A stretch of DNA of 64,000 nt, taken from the NCBI RefSeq assembly GCF_030817275.1, contig NZ_JAUSZD010000002.1, positions 3,348,001 through 3,412,000 on the forward strand. Direction: 5' to 3'. The DNA comes from Paenibacillus sp. V4I7 (GTDB lineage: Bacteria > Bacillota > Bacilli > Paenibacillales > NBRC-103111). Position 1 is the first letter of the stretch. The number at the start of each line of letters is the position of its first letter. The notes beneath the pieces are model-generated. The model searched no databases. It worked only from the letters and a program-made list of their open reading frames with translations, and was not told where the DNA came from. The translations under genes were made by a program, and so were the position numbers. Below are positions 23,254 to 31,992 of this stretch, piece by piece.

Positions 23254-25407
23254 ATGTCGATGGAGATTGTCAAAGGAAGTAATCCAGAAATGCGAAATGA
23301 ACGAAAAACAGCTTGGAGAATGTTGATCTTGCAGCTGTTTGTGCTTGTTTTCAGCTTGATAACAGCCGCGCTGTATATAGGCAGCATTCCGAAGTATTAT
23401 ACGGCTTTGGTACAAACATGTATTGTCCAAGGATGCGGCATTCTAGTCCCTGCCATGCCTTTGCCCGATCAGGGACTAAGCTTAGACAGCTATGCTCTCT
23501 TATTCGTGCTCATTGACTGCGTCTTTACGTTTGTCTTTTACTCCACTTCTGCTATTGTACTGTGGAAAGGTTTTCGGGAGCCGATGGGACTGCTTGCAGC
23601 TCTGGCTATGGTTTCTTTTGGTACGTCATTCCCTTCGTTGGTCATGGTTGCCTCTGAAGGTTCAACATTCGCCTACAGCTGGTTTATGTTTGTATCTATG
23701 TTTGGTTGGATTTCTTTGTCGTTATTTTTCTTTCTTTTTCCTGACGGAATGTTCGTGCCGAGATGGACTCGTGCCGCCTTTGGTCTGATTGTGTTCGTTG
23801 ATGTATTAAATTTCTTTTTAGAAGGAAACATATGGAATTCTCTTCATATTCCCGAATTCCTTCAACTATTCTGGTATGGGGGATCAACGCTCATTCTCAT
23901 CTATTCACAAGTTTACCGTTTCCGTAAAGTGTCCTCACCCGCTCAGCGGCAGCAAACCAAATGGGTGGTGTTTGGGGTTTCCATCGGACTCGTCGGATTC
24001 GTTGGGATGAGCGCTTTATTTGATCCCAGTCTCAACGACGGTTCAGCTATGACTTACGTTTATTTGAACGCCATTCTGAACCTCTCCTTAACAGCAATAC
24101 CAGTTACGTTGATGGTTTCGATTTTGCGGCAGAGGCTATGGAACATTGACCCAATCGTCAATCGGACGCTTGTCTATGCAGCCTTATCCATCTGTGTAGT
24201 ACTGCTGTACACACTGGCTATTCTTTATTTAAGCCGTTTATTTCAAACCCGGGATAACTATATCGTATCCCTTTTGGCCACAGCTGTAGTTGCAGTAGCG
24301 TTCGCTCCATTAAAAGAATGGCTGCAGCGCCAAATTAATCGGCTTATGAAAGGCCGACATGATGACCCGTATGCGGTTCTTTTAGAGCTCGGCAATCAAT
24401 TCATTCAGCCGATTGCCCCGGAAGACATCCTTGATGCCGTCGTAAGGACAGTTAAAGATGCACTACGCCTCCCTTATACTGGTATTTCTATTGGCGTTGG
24501 TGGTCAGGACACCTTGGTTGCTTCTGCCGGTGAACCTAACAATGATCTTCATGTGATGCCTATTATTCATAGGGGTGAAGAGCTGGGCATGCTCCATATT
24601 GCCAGTAGATCGCCTGGGGAAACATTTACCTTAGAAGACAGTAAGTTTCTAGATGTCCTACTACGGCAAGCCGGACCAATCGTTGAAAATGTAAACATGA
24701 CGCTAGGCATGAAGCTGCTGGCTCATGACTTACAGGAATCGCGGGAGAAGTTAGTGTTAGCCCGCGAGGAAGAGCGCCGGCAAATTCGCAAGAATTTACA
24801 CGACGATTTAGCGCCAAGGCTGGCTGCGCTTGCTCTAAACGCAGCGACGGCGCAGAAATACGTCGTCAAACAGCCCGATACCGCCATCGAGATGCTGGCA
24901 GATTTGCGGCAAGTCATTCGATCCACGGTCGATGAAATCCGCACCTTGGTCCATGACTTACGACCGCCCACGCTGGATGAGCTTGGGCTGATCGGGGCGA
25001 TCCAAGAGCGGATCGCTCTGCTGTCCAAGCCTGCGATGCTGCTTGCGGATGAAGCGGGAGCAGCTCCGCTGAGCGTGGAGCTGCATGCGCCACAGCCATT
25101 GCCCTCTCTGCCAGCAGCGGTGGAGGTGGCCGTGTATAGAATCGTTACCGAGTCACTTGTTAACGTCATTAAACATGCCAAAGCTACCTCCTGTACCATC
25201 CGGTTGGACGTCTCATCCTCCCACCAGCTGCTGGTGGAAATCTCAGATAATGGCACAGTCCTCCCAGCTCGGTCGGGGATTTCGAGCAGTAAAGGCGGCA
25301 TTGGCCTTGTCTCCATTCGGGAAAGGGCTACTGAATTGGGTGGACACTGCACAATAGAAAGACTTGAAAACGGGGGCACAAGAGTTATGGCTGTGCTGCC
25401 ACTGTAA
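23254..25407 (+). CDS. Membrane sensor histidine kinase, HisKA_3 (NarX/LiaS/ComP-like)
   Basis: A 717-residue kinase. About eight to ten membrane spans occupy residues 20-370, a GAF-like region follows (about 385-480), then the dimerisation helix with phosphoacceptor H516 in RKNLHDDLAPRL and the HATPase region with YRIVTESLVNVIKHAKA, LLVEISDNG and GGIGLVSIRERATELGG. The multi-span sensor resembles ComP-like kinases. The partner response regulator follows 47 bp downstream. The catalytic part is GC-richer than the sensor part. Signal unknown. Confidence 0.9.
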   Translation: MSMEIVKGSNPEMRNERKTAWRMLILQLFVLVFSLITAALYIGSIPKYYTALVQTCIVQGCGILVPAMPLPDQGLSLDSYALLFVLIDCVFTFVFYSTSAIVLWKGFREPMGLLAALAMVSFGTSFPSLVMVASEGSTFAYSWFMFVSMFGWISLSLFFFLFPDGMFVPRWTRAAFGLIVFVDVLNFFLEGNIWNSLHIPEFLQLFWYGGSTLILIYSQVYRFRKVSSPAQRQQTKWVVFGVSIGLVGFVGMSALFDPSLNDGSAMTYVYLNAILNLSLTAIPVTLMVSILRQRLWNIDPIVNRTLVYAALSICVVLLYTLAILYLSRLFQTRDNYIVSLLATAVVAVAFAPLKEWLQRQINRLMKGRHDDPYAVLLELGNQFIQPIAPEDILDAVVRTVKDALRLPYTGISIGVGGQDTLVASAGEPNNDLHVMPIIHRGEELGMLHIASRSPGETFTLEDSKFLDVLLRQAGPIVENVNMTLGMKLLAHDLQESREKLVLAREEERRQIRKNLHDDLAPRLAALALNAATAQKYVVKQPDTAIEMLADLRQVIRSTVDEIRTLVHDLRPPTLDELGLIGAIQERIALLSKPAMLLADEAGAAPLSVELHAPQPLPSLPAAVEVAVYRIVTESLVNVIKHAKATSCTIRLDVSSSHQLLVEISDNGTVLPARSGISSSKGGIGLVSIRERATELGGHCTIERLENGGTRVMAVLPL

Positions 25408-25454
25408 GAGTTGATGTCGAGAGAATTGAACTTGAAGGAGATTGATGATTAAAC

Positions 25455-26096
25455 ATGAAGATCATAATCGCAGATGACCATCCGATATTTCGCAGCGGAG
25501 TTAGAAATTTGCTTAGAACGACAGAAGATTTAGAGGTTGTTGGAGAAGCTTCCTCTGGAGATGAAGCTTTGAAGCTGGCGGAACAATGCCAGCCTGATTT
25601 GATTTTAATGGATATTCGTATGCCCGGACTGAACGGGATCGAGGCCACGCGGCTGATTAAAGAGAAATTCCCGAATATCGAGGTTTTAATCCTTACGATG
25701 TTCCGCGATGATCAGTCGGTCTTTACCGCCATGCGCGTCGGGGCTAAGGGCTACGTGTTGAAGGACGCGGACGAAGTTGAGCTCATGCAGTCCATCCGCA
25801 TGGTGGGCAGTGGCGGAGCTGTATTCAGCTCAGATATCGCGGCAAGGATGATGCATTACTTTGCGATGCCCAAGCTGGTGGATACCGTGGATCACCCTGC
25901 TTTGGCTGAGCTATCCAAGCGGGAGATGGAGATATTGGAGCGTATCGCTGAAGGGGATACCAACGCACAAATCGCCACGCGTTTGCATATCAGTTCTAAG
26001 ACTGTGGCCAACAACGTGTCTATGATACTGAACAAGCTTCAAGTTGTAGATCGGAACGAAGCTAAGCGACTTTTGAAGGAATCTCGGGAGGGTTGA
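25455..26096 (+). CDS. NarL/FixJ-family response regulator
   Basis: A 213-residue regulator with receiver residues D7-D8, phosphoacceptor D53 in LMDIRMPG, T in LILTMF and K in GYVLKDADE, then a LuxR-type HTH from LSKREMEILERIAEGDTNAQIATRLHISSKTVANNVSMILNKL. It should be phosphorylated by the kinase upstream. Targets may include its own operon and the divergent membrane protein, given the TCGGGA repeats. Ribosome site GAAGGAG is slightly far from the ATG. Confidence 0.92.
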   Translation: MKIIIADDHPIFRSGVRNLLRTTEDLEVVGEASSGDEALKLAEQCQPDLILMDIRMPGLNGIEATRLIKEKFPNIEVLILTMFRDDQSVFTAMRVGAKGYVLKDADEVELMQSIRMVGSGGAVFSSDIAARMMHYFAMPKLVDTVDHPALAELSKREMEILERIAEGDTNAQIATRLHISSKTVANNVSMILNKLQVVDRNEAKRLLKESREG

Positions 26097-26108
26097 GGGT
26101 CAATACAA

Positions 26109-27236
26109 CTACTCTACCACACCAGAGCGAACCATGATTGTCTTGACATCCACATGGACCTTGGCATTGGGATACATCTCCCTCCACTTCTCATCCGTCA
26201 GATTGGAGTGTCGTACCTTTGCATGATAGACTTCACCAAACCCAATCGGATCCGATTGGACCGCTTGGGTTTTTGCAATCAACTTCTGTATACGCCTAAC
26301 AAATTCCTTAGATATCTCGCTTTCAAAAGCACGTATGACTTTTTTTTCTCCTAGCTTCAAATCGGTAGAAACCTCTTGTATTCGAACATTCATTTTTATA
26401 TGGATAGAAAAAGACGGAATAGAAGGATCCACCAGTTTAATTTGACTGGAGCTTGATATATTTTCGATCACGATATCCACTTTATTTCCCTGAAAGCTTG
26501 GCTTCAATTGGCGAAAAGGCTCCGCGTCTAATGATATTTCCAATGAACCGGCTTTATATCGATCGCGAATGAGCTTAAGCACAAATGCCTCATCCGCACT
26601 TAGCTCTCCTACCATTTTATCATTCCGAAATAAAACGGTATGGTTCAGTAAAATTTGGTCGCCAATTCGCTCAATTACTGGGAGTACAGGATCTTTGCCT
26701 ACGGAATATACGTCGTGAATAAATTCATGTAGCGTACACGAGCTGATTTGTTCTCCTTGAATATTTTGACGGATCATCTTATAAAGGTAAGTTCCGATAT
26801 TGCTGATTTCCGGAAATCGGTGCGTGATGATATTATCCGCGCTTCCTCTACTTACTGTTAGAAAAATTGTATCAGAAATGACTGAGTCTCTTGAAAGCGT
26901 ATCGGCAAGCGTTATGATCCCATTCCGTGCAAGCTTCTCATTATAAATGGCGACCCTAAGTTGACCACTAACGACACGCTTCGATACTTCACGGTTTTGA
27001 GCATTGCGAAGACCTTTGCTTGTGTTAGCATTCGTAACAACCACTTGGACCTTTTCTTTAGCTGCCGGATCAATTTGATGCAGCAGCGCCGTCCCCTTTA
27101 TGCGATCTTTCTCAGCAGGATCATAACCAACAACGACAACAAGTCCTAATTCTTCCAAAATTCGTTTCTGCACGCAGCCTGTCCAAATGGGTAGGAGCAA
27201 TACGATAATGGATAGAACGATCACCGATTTTCTCAT
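26109..27236 (-). CDS. gerAC: Spore germination lipoprotein, Ger(x)C family
   Basis: A 375-residue C subunit of a germinant receptor. Signal peptide ends in the lipobox WTGC; LEELGLVVVVGYDP follows, and the C-terminal domain ends with the family pattern DPIGFGEVYHAK and KWREMYPNAKVHVDVKTIMVRSG. It is anchored outside the inner spore membrane with GerA and GerB subunits. The ATG overlaps the GerB stop by 4 bp. The symbol denotes family position only; the germinant is unknown. Confidence 0.92.
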   Translation of the reverse strand: MRKSVIVLSIIVLLLPIWTGCVQKRILEELGLVVVVGYDPAEKDRIKGTALLHQIDPAAKEKVQVVVTNANTSKGLRNAQNREVSKRVVSGQLRVAIYNEKLARNGIITLADTLSRDSVISDTIFLTVSRGSADNIITHRFPEISNIGTYLYKMIRQNIQGEQISSCTLHEFIHDVYSVGKDPVLPVIERIGDQILLNHTVLFRNDKMVGELSADEAFVLKLIRDRYKAGSLEISLDAEPFRQLKPSFQGNKVDIVIENISSSSQIKLVDPSIPSFSIHIKMNVRIQEVSTDLKLGEKKVIRAFESEISKEFVRRIQKLIAKTQAVQSDPIGFGEVYHAKVRHSNLTDEKWREMYPNAKVHVDVKTIMVRSGVVE

Positions 27237-28342
27237 GACATCACCCCTTTTTCCCTTCGGAAGCGTTGTTTGATCAAGACAGCAGCGTATAGAATCCAGG
27301 GATATCCGAACACAATATACAGCGACACTTTTCCAAAGTTGTCATTCATGGTATTAATCTGCAAGCGCGTTTTGAAAAGACTTGATACAACAATAAGCAT
27401 AAAAGCAAAGGCGTAAAGAGCATATTTCTGTTTCCAACTAAAAATTCGCTTTATTCCTTTGGATGCTGCCCACATGTACATCATTAAGTTCGGGAGTATA
27501 ATCAACATCCACAAACTGATAGCTACATATTCAAAGCGTTCCAGAAACGGGAATATAACAATCTTGAACAGACTAAAAGTTGCCCAAACGGTTCTCAGTA
27601 GTTGATCAGGACTAAAATAAACAATCGTTATCACCATGATAACTACATATAAGACTGTGGTTGCCAGAAGACCCATATGGATGGGCAAAGAGGCACGCTC
27701 CTTGTTACGAACGAAAGGATACACAAACATCAGGATTTCAAATCCGATGATGGTCAAAGACATTTTCAACATGCCTTGCCCTAACTCCGAAATACTAGCC
27801 TCCATAACCGGAGCTAGATGTAACCATTCTGCATAACGAATAGGAAAATATAAAACAATAATCAACCATATGGTCATAATGAAGGACATAAAGCAGATCC
27901 CCACTACAATCCGAATTCCGCCAAGAACGCCATAAGTAATTAACATAGCCAAGAACGTACTCAGCAACCAAGTCGGTATTTCCGGAAATATCCAGGTCTG
28001 AACCAATTCCACGTAATTGCGTGATATCACAATTGCCGCTGCTAGCATATACAACATATACAAAGCATTGATTAGACCCCCGAAAAAGCGACCATAAAGA
28101 TCTTTATGGATTTCATAAAGGTCCTTATTCGGATTCAACCTAAGGGTTCGGAGCATAATCCATACGGTGATATGGGCCCATACTCCAGCCATGCATATAG
28201 ATACCCATGCATCATGCCCTGCCCTTTCAAAAATAACTCGTTGAAATCCTGCCAAACCAACCCCTACCTGATTTTCAAAAATAACAAAAAATAAGAGAAA
28301 CGAACTGAACATCAGACGCTTTGGAGGATTTCCCGACTTCAC
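27233..28342 (-). CDS. gerAB: Spore germination permease-like subunit, GerAB/ArcD family
   Basis: A 369-residue protein with about ten membrane spans, a member of the APC-type spore germination family thought to bind the germinant. Visible segments include FLLFFVIFENQVGVGLAGFQRVIF, DAWVSICMAGVWAHI and YPFVRNKERA. The start is GTG 28342 with GGAGGAG upstream. It is flanked by gerA (21 bp upstream) and gerC (4-bp overlap), the classical A-B-C order. Confidence 0.92.
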   Translation of the reverse strand: MKSGNPPKRLMFSSFLLFFVIFENQVGVGLAGFQRVIFERAGHDAWVSICMAGVWAHITVWIMLRTLRLNPNKDLYEIHKDLYGRFFGGLINALYMLYMLAAAIVISRNYVELVQTWIFPEIPTWLLSTFLAMLITYGVLGGIRIVVGICFMSFIMTIWLIIVLYFPIRYAEWLHLAPVMEASISELGQGMLKMSLTIIGFEILMFVYPFVRNKERASLPIHMGLLATTVLYVVIMVITIVYFSPDQLLRTVWATFSLFKIVIFPFLERFEYVAISLWMLIILPNLMMYMWAASKGIKRIFSWKQKYALYAFAFMLIVVSSLFKTRLQINTMNDNFGKVSLYIVFGYPWILYAAVLIKQRFRREKGVMS

Positions 28343-28363
28343 CTTAACTCCTCCTTTCTTCCT

Positions 28364-29851
28364 TCATTCATCGATATCTCCGTGGTTTGTCGAAAGCTCT
28401 TGTTTTTCAAATCTGTACGTATCTTCGCCTTTGGTATACGAGGAGCGTCTCCTTAAGAAAGAAAAAGGTAATCTCAATATACTGTCTTTCAAGTCCTCTT
28501 TCCTAAACGGATATAAGGGATACAAATAGGGTTGATCGAGACTTGTCGCACGAAGTAGGTGGATCACCAGAAAGCAAATACTAATCATGATCCCGATTCC
28601 TCCATAGAAGCCTGCAAGGATAATGATTGGATACCGAATGATACGAATCGTAATACCCATCAGATAAATCGGTGCTATAAAGGAGGACAACGTTCCTAGA
28701 GCTACGATGATGATGAGAATATTGCTTGTGAAACCTGCTTGCACGGCGGCTTGTCCGATGACGATACCGCCTACGATCCCAATGGTCTGGCCAATTTTGC
28801 TCGGAAGTCTTGCGCCTGCTTCGCGGAGCAGTTCAATCGTTATCTCCAAAAACAAGGCTTCCATCAAGGGTGGAAACGGTACTCGAGTTCGGGATTCTGC
28901 CAGCGGCACGACCATAGCCGAAGGTATGATTTCATAATGATACGTTAGGGCAGCGACATAGAGGGGTGTAAATAATAATGACAGAACCATAGCTCCAACC
29001 CGTAAGAGTCGAATGAAAGTAGCCATATTCCACCGGACCATATGATCTTCAGGGGAGGAGAAGAAATCCATCATCGTCGATGGACATACGATGGCGAACG
29101 GACTTCCAGAAACAAAGACGACGATCTTCCCCTCTGATAAGCTGAACGACGCGCGATCCACACGTTCGGTCAAGATAAACTGCGGAAATATCGTAAATTT
29201 ATTATCCTCTATTAACTGAACCAGCTGTGCGCTAGCTATAAGACCATCTATCTCCAAACTATTGATCCTATCGCGTACTCGTTTGACAAGCTCATCATCT
29301 ATGAGGTCCTTGATATAAAACATGGCTAGCTGCGTCTTGCTTCCCTGCCCGATCTCTAGGTTCTCCTGGCAAAGATTTGGACTCGGAAGGTACATTTGAA
29401 GCAAGGCAATGTTGGACCTCAAGATTTCCGTGAAAGCGATTTGCGGACCAAGAACTTGGTTTTCGGCATCCGGTTTTGAATAACTTCGATCTGGAGGCTT
29501 GTACATATTCAGCAAAAGATTAAAACGGGAATCGTCGGAGTGAAGATACACCCATCCAAACAACAACTTCTCCACTACAGCCTCAACATCTTCAGCCTCA
29601 ACAATCCCTGCAACGGGGAACCGCTCTGTTTCATTTACTAAAGGTACATCGACTAAATTCACTAAAGGTTGAATAATATCCCTTTGAAGCAAATCCTGGT
29701 CAACTAGTGTTTCTATGTAATAGATTGCGGCTGTTTGCTGTCCAAGCATGACATATTTGGCAATTAAATTTGGATTGTCATTTAGAGCCTCTTGAAGCAG
29801 CTGTTCCAGCTCGATAATATCGGCAGGTAAGTCATTTTTCATGTTCTGCAC
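28364..29851 (-). CDS. gerAA: Spore germination protein, GerAA family
   Basis: A ~495-residue A subunit. The soluble N-terminal part carries RSYSKPDAENQVLGPQIAFTE-type sequence, the membrane part starts around RLLRVGAMVLSLLFTPLYVA and includes IPSAMVVPLAESRTRVPFPP and GQTIGIVGGIVIGQAAVQAGF, the conserved core of the family. The C-terminus is polar. Start is not certain: GTG 29851 lies ten bases after GAGGG, ATG 29842 is an alternative. A CATACTA box upstream fits forespore expression. Confidence 0.92.
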   Translation of the reverse strand: MQNMKNDLPADIIELEQLLQEALNDNPNLIAKYVMLGQQTAAIYYIETLVDQDLLQRDIIQPLVNLVDVPLVNETERFPVAGIVEAEDVEAVVEKLLFGWVYLHSDDSRFNLLLNMYKPPDRSYSKPDAENQVLGPQIAFTEILRSNIALLQMYLPSPNLCQENLEIGQGSKTQLAMFYIKDLIDDELVKRVRDRINSLEIDGLIASAQLVQLIEDNKFTIFPQFILTERVDRASFSLSEGKIVVFVSGSPFAIVCPSTMMDFFSSPEDHMVRWNMATFIRLLRVGAMVLSLLFTPLYVAALTYHYEIIPSAMVVPLAESRTRVPFPPLMEALFLEITIELLREAGARLPSKIGQTIGIVGGIVIGQAAVQAGFTSNILIIIVALGTLSSFIAPIYLMGITIRIIRYPIIILAGFYGGIGIMISICFLVIHLLRATSLDQPYLYPLYPFRKEDLKDSILRLPFSFLRRRSSYTKGEDTYRFEKQELSTNHGDIDE

Positions 29852-29887
29852 GTTAAACAATCCCTCGTTTCACAATGCCATATCGCA

Positions 29888-29894
29888 TAGTATG
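29888..29894 (-). promoter_or_regulatory. Sigma-G-like -10 box of the gerA operon
   Basis: Minus strand CATACTA, exactly the sigma-G -10 consensus, about 37 bp before the gerA start. The -35 region at the proper distance (GGGATT) is a poor match. Germinant receptor operons are known sigma-G targets. Confidence 0.5.
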
Positions 29895-29941
29895 TCAAAA
29901 TGTCAGGAAAACAATCCCATATAGCTTTGAAAAACATAAAA

Positions 29942-29966
29942 AACCATCGCGTTTATATCGATGGTT
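29942..29966 (-). terminator. Terminator of the VOC dioxygenase-like gene
   Basis: AACCATCG, 9-base loop, CGATGGTT, then TTTT on the minus strand, 45 bp after the stop. Confidence 0.7.
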
Positions 29967-30010
29967 CTTAAGGACTTGAGGCCCGTTACTTTATGTAATT
30001 TGTCTCTAAT

Positions 30011-30856
30011 TTAATCCTTAGCGACAAACAGAATATGATTGCCTGATGGGTCGACTGCTGTATTTTCGTTTACAGGATAGCCCAACAATTCAAGATTCTT
30101 TTTTGCACCATCCCTAGTTAGTTCATCAGCAAATACGATCGTATAATATTTCAGACCAACGCTGTTACGAGATGGCGCTTGTATGCCTTTACCGTTCCAG
30201 ATGTTTAATCCAATATGATGATGGTATCCTCCACTGGAAATAAAGAGAGCTTGATTGCTTATTTGATAAACAACCTTAAATCCAAGTCCTTTGACATAAA
30301 ATTCTGCTGCTTTTGCGAGGTCTGAGACATGTAGATGAATATGTCCCATAATGGTATCAGTCGGCAAACCAGTGAACTTCTCTCCATTTGCTTCAGATAA
30401 AAGACTGCGTAAATCAACCTGTTCAGTTGCCATGCTGACTTGCTCCCCAATCCATTCCCAGTTTTCAGATGGACGGTCTACATAAATTTCCAACCCATTC
30501 CCGTCTGGGTCAGCCAAGTACAGCGCCTCACTCACAAGATGATCGGATATTCCTTGTAACGGGTATTTGATATCAATGAAGTGCTGAATGACTTTTGCTA
30601 ACTCTTTCCTGTCCGGCAAAAGTATCGCGTAATGATAAAGTCCTGAACGACGTGGTTCTTTCGGTGAGACATCTGCTGGCTGCTCTAGGGTCACCAGTAC
30701 ATCCTTTCCGTTTAGCGTCAGTGAAACTGAGGTTTCTGTGCGATCCAAAAGTTGAAAACCTAATACCCCTTGGTAGAATGATAAAGACCTTTCAAGCTTT
30801 TCAACGATTAAATGTACATGACTAACAAATGTAATTGGCTGTTGATGAAACTTCAT
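30011..30856 (-). CDS. Two-module VOC/glyoxalase-fold protein (CatE-like, catechol 2,3-dioxygenase family)
   Basis: A 281-residue protein with two VOC modules. The first has VSHVHLIVEKLERSLSFYQGVLGF and LADPDGNGLEIYVDRP (metal residues His and Glu), the second IMGHIHLHVSDLAKAAEFYVKGLGF with a later HHIGLN. This matches B. subtilis CatE-like extradiol dioxygenases, which cleave catechol with Fe(II). ATG 30856 has GGGAGGT. The promoter upstream has the layout of a MerR-activated promoter, so expression is probably induced by an electrophile or similar stress; no merR gene is adjacent. Confidence 0.82.
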   Translation of the reverse strand: MKFHQQPITFVSHVHLIVEKLERSLSFYQGVLGFQLLDRTETSVSLTLNGKDVLVTLEQPADVSPKEPRRSGLYHYAILLPDRKELAKVIQHFIDIKYPLQGISDHLVSEALYLADPDGNGLEIYVDRPSENWEWIGEQVSMATEQVDLRSLLSEANGEKFTGLPTDTIMGHIHLHVSDLAKAAEFYVKGLGFKVVYQISNQALFISSGGYHHHIGLNIWNGKGIQAPSRNSVGLKYYTIVFADELTRDGAKKNLELLGYPVNENTAVDPSGNHILFVAKD

Positions 30857-30936
30857 ATGAGTACCTCCCATAATATATTAGACTTCAAGTATGGATGATC
30901 GAAATGTTCATCTTGATCACTTTGACTTACCCTTAG

Positions 30937-30967
30937 ATTCTATAACTTGGAGTTAACACCAAGTCAA
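30937..30967 (-). promoter_or_regulatory. MerR-type promoter with 19-bp spacer
   Basis: Minus-strand -35 TTGACT (30967-30962) and -10 TAGAAT (30942-30937) are 19 bp apart, too far for normal sigma-A use. The spacer holds a 20-bp dyad, ACTTGGTGTT joined to AACTCCAAGT with one mismatch (30945-30964). Overlong spacing plus a central dyad is the hallmark of promoters activated by MerR-family proteins. Confidence 0.75.
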
Positions 30968-31018
30968 GTTATTTATGACTGAGTAAGCATTAGATTTGCC
31001 ACAAAGTTTTAATGAAAA

Positions 31019-31041
31019 AGCAGGTCGCCGCGGCGCCTGCT
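31019..31041 (-). terminator. Terminator of the DUF3189 gene
   Basis: GC-rich stem AGCAGG-CGCCGCGGCG-CCTGCT with one unpaired base, followed by TTTTC on the minus strand. Confidence 0.75.
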
Positions 31042-31073
31042 CGAGTTATCTTATTCATTTCAAACTTGAATAC

Positions 31074-31580
31074 TTACTTGAACTCTTTATTTTCAAGCAT
31101 AATTAATTGGGAGGTTGACGTTTTCGCGGTCTGTTTCGTATGTTGAACGAGATTAAAAATGTCTTTATATGCTTGTTTTGCCCCTTTAACCAATAAAGGC
31201 ACACCTATGAAATCAATTTTTAACCATCGTGAAAGCATGCCACCACACGTCATCGCAAAAGGCACAGTTGGAGACGTGTTGGATAAAATGATTTTTTCGT
31301 TGAGAACCCCTTCTTCAATTAGCATATCAATGAGATTAAATACACCCGGAACTAGGATTTTAGACCTTCCTCTGCCCATCGTGTATACTTTATTGCCATC
31401 TTCATCCTTGCCATGAAAGTATAACTTCCCTCTGTCTTTGTAAACTAGCTTATTGAAATTGTGTGTATTCAGGATCTCATTTTTTGTTGGCTCGTGGGAA
31501 CCGTCTAACTTTTTGAGATGATAAGCTGCAGCTAAAACTGTTGTATGAGTTCCCCCGAAATCGTTATAAATATAGATCAT
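31074..31580 (-). CDS. DUF3189 family protein
   Basis: A 168-residue protein resembling DUF3189: it begins MIYIYNDFGGTHTTVLAAAYHL, followed by DGSHEPTKNEIL, a charged stretch GRGRSKILVPGVFNLIDML and NTSPTVPFAMTCGGMLSRWLK. Members are common in endospore formers and their function is unknown. The N-terminal GGTHTT is glycine-rich like a nucleotide-binding turn, but no full P-loop is present. ATG 31580 has GGTGG upstream. Confidence 0.75.
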   Translation of the reverse strand: MIYIYNDFGGTHTTVLAAAYHLKKLDGSHEPTKNEILNTHNFNKLVYKDRGKLYFHGKDEDGNKVYTMGRGRSKILVPGVFNLIDMLIEEGVLNEKIILSNTSPTVPFAMTCGGMLSRWLKIDFIGVPLLVKGAKQAYKDIFNLVQHTKQTAKTSTSQLIMLENKEFK

Positions 31581-31724
31581 TGTTCATATCCACCACCCTG
31601 ATTGCGATATTATTTTAAAACATCTTTACTCATTATCTCCTACAATGAATAAAACAACCTTATTCTCGAGCATATTACAGTTTGTTGTATCCTTATAAAA
31701 AACAGCAAGGGAGCATTCTTAACA

Positions 31725-31907
31725 ATGACAACAAACAGTGGACATCAAGGAGCGCATGGAATCGGCCAAGAGGTAGAACAGTTGAACAATCAGGCCCAGG
31801 CAGCTGAACTCATGCAAGGAAAAAATAAGGTAGATCAAGAAATCATTGCAGCAGCTAACGAGCACAGTTCAGAACTAGATGAAATCATTGAACGTGAGAC
31901 AACGTAA
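31725..31907 (+). CDS. Small hydrophilic Gln/Glu-rich protein
   Basis: A 60-residue acidic protein (GQEVEQLNNQAQAAELMQGK, ending LDEIIERETT) with no hydrophobic segment or cysteine. It is followed by a good terminator and preceded by AAGGGAG at long spacing, so it is likely a real monocistronic gene. The composition is somewhat like small spore proteins, but no SASP signature is present. Confidence 0.55.
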   Translation: MTTNSGHQGAHGIGQEVEQLNNQAQAAELMQGKNKVDQEIIAAANEHSSELDEIIERETT

Positions 31908-31939
31908 TTTGTAACTATTTAGAGAATAATACAGAGAAG

Positions 31940-31957
31940 CCACGCACTGATGCGTGG
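31940..31957 (+). terminator. Terminator of the 60-aa protein gene
   Basis: CCACGCA, CTGA loop, TGCGTGG, then TTTTTT on the plus strand. Confidence 0.8.
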
Positions 31958-31992
31958 TTTTTTGTTGCATCTCCGTCGTCTAGGAATATCCA

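Noticed and set aside
24723..25379. 218-residue open frame antisense to the histidine kinase
   Set aside because: It mirrors the GC-rich kinase domain, is Ser/Cys/Arg-rich, has no ribosome site and no domain; it is a shadow of the real gene.
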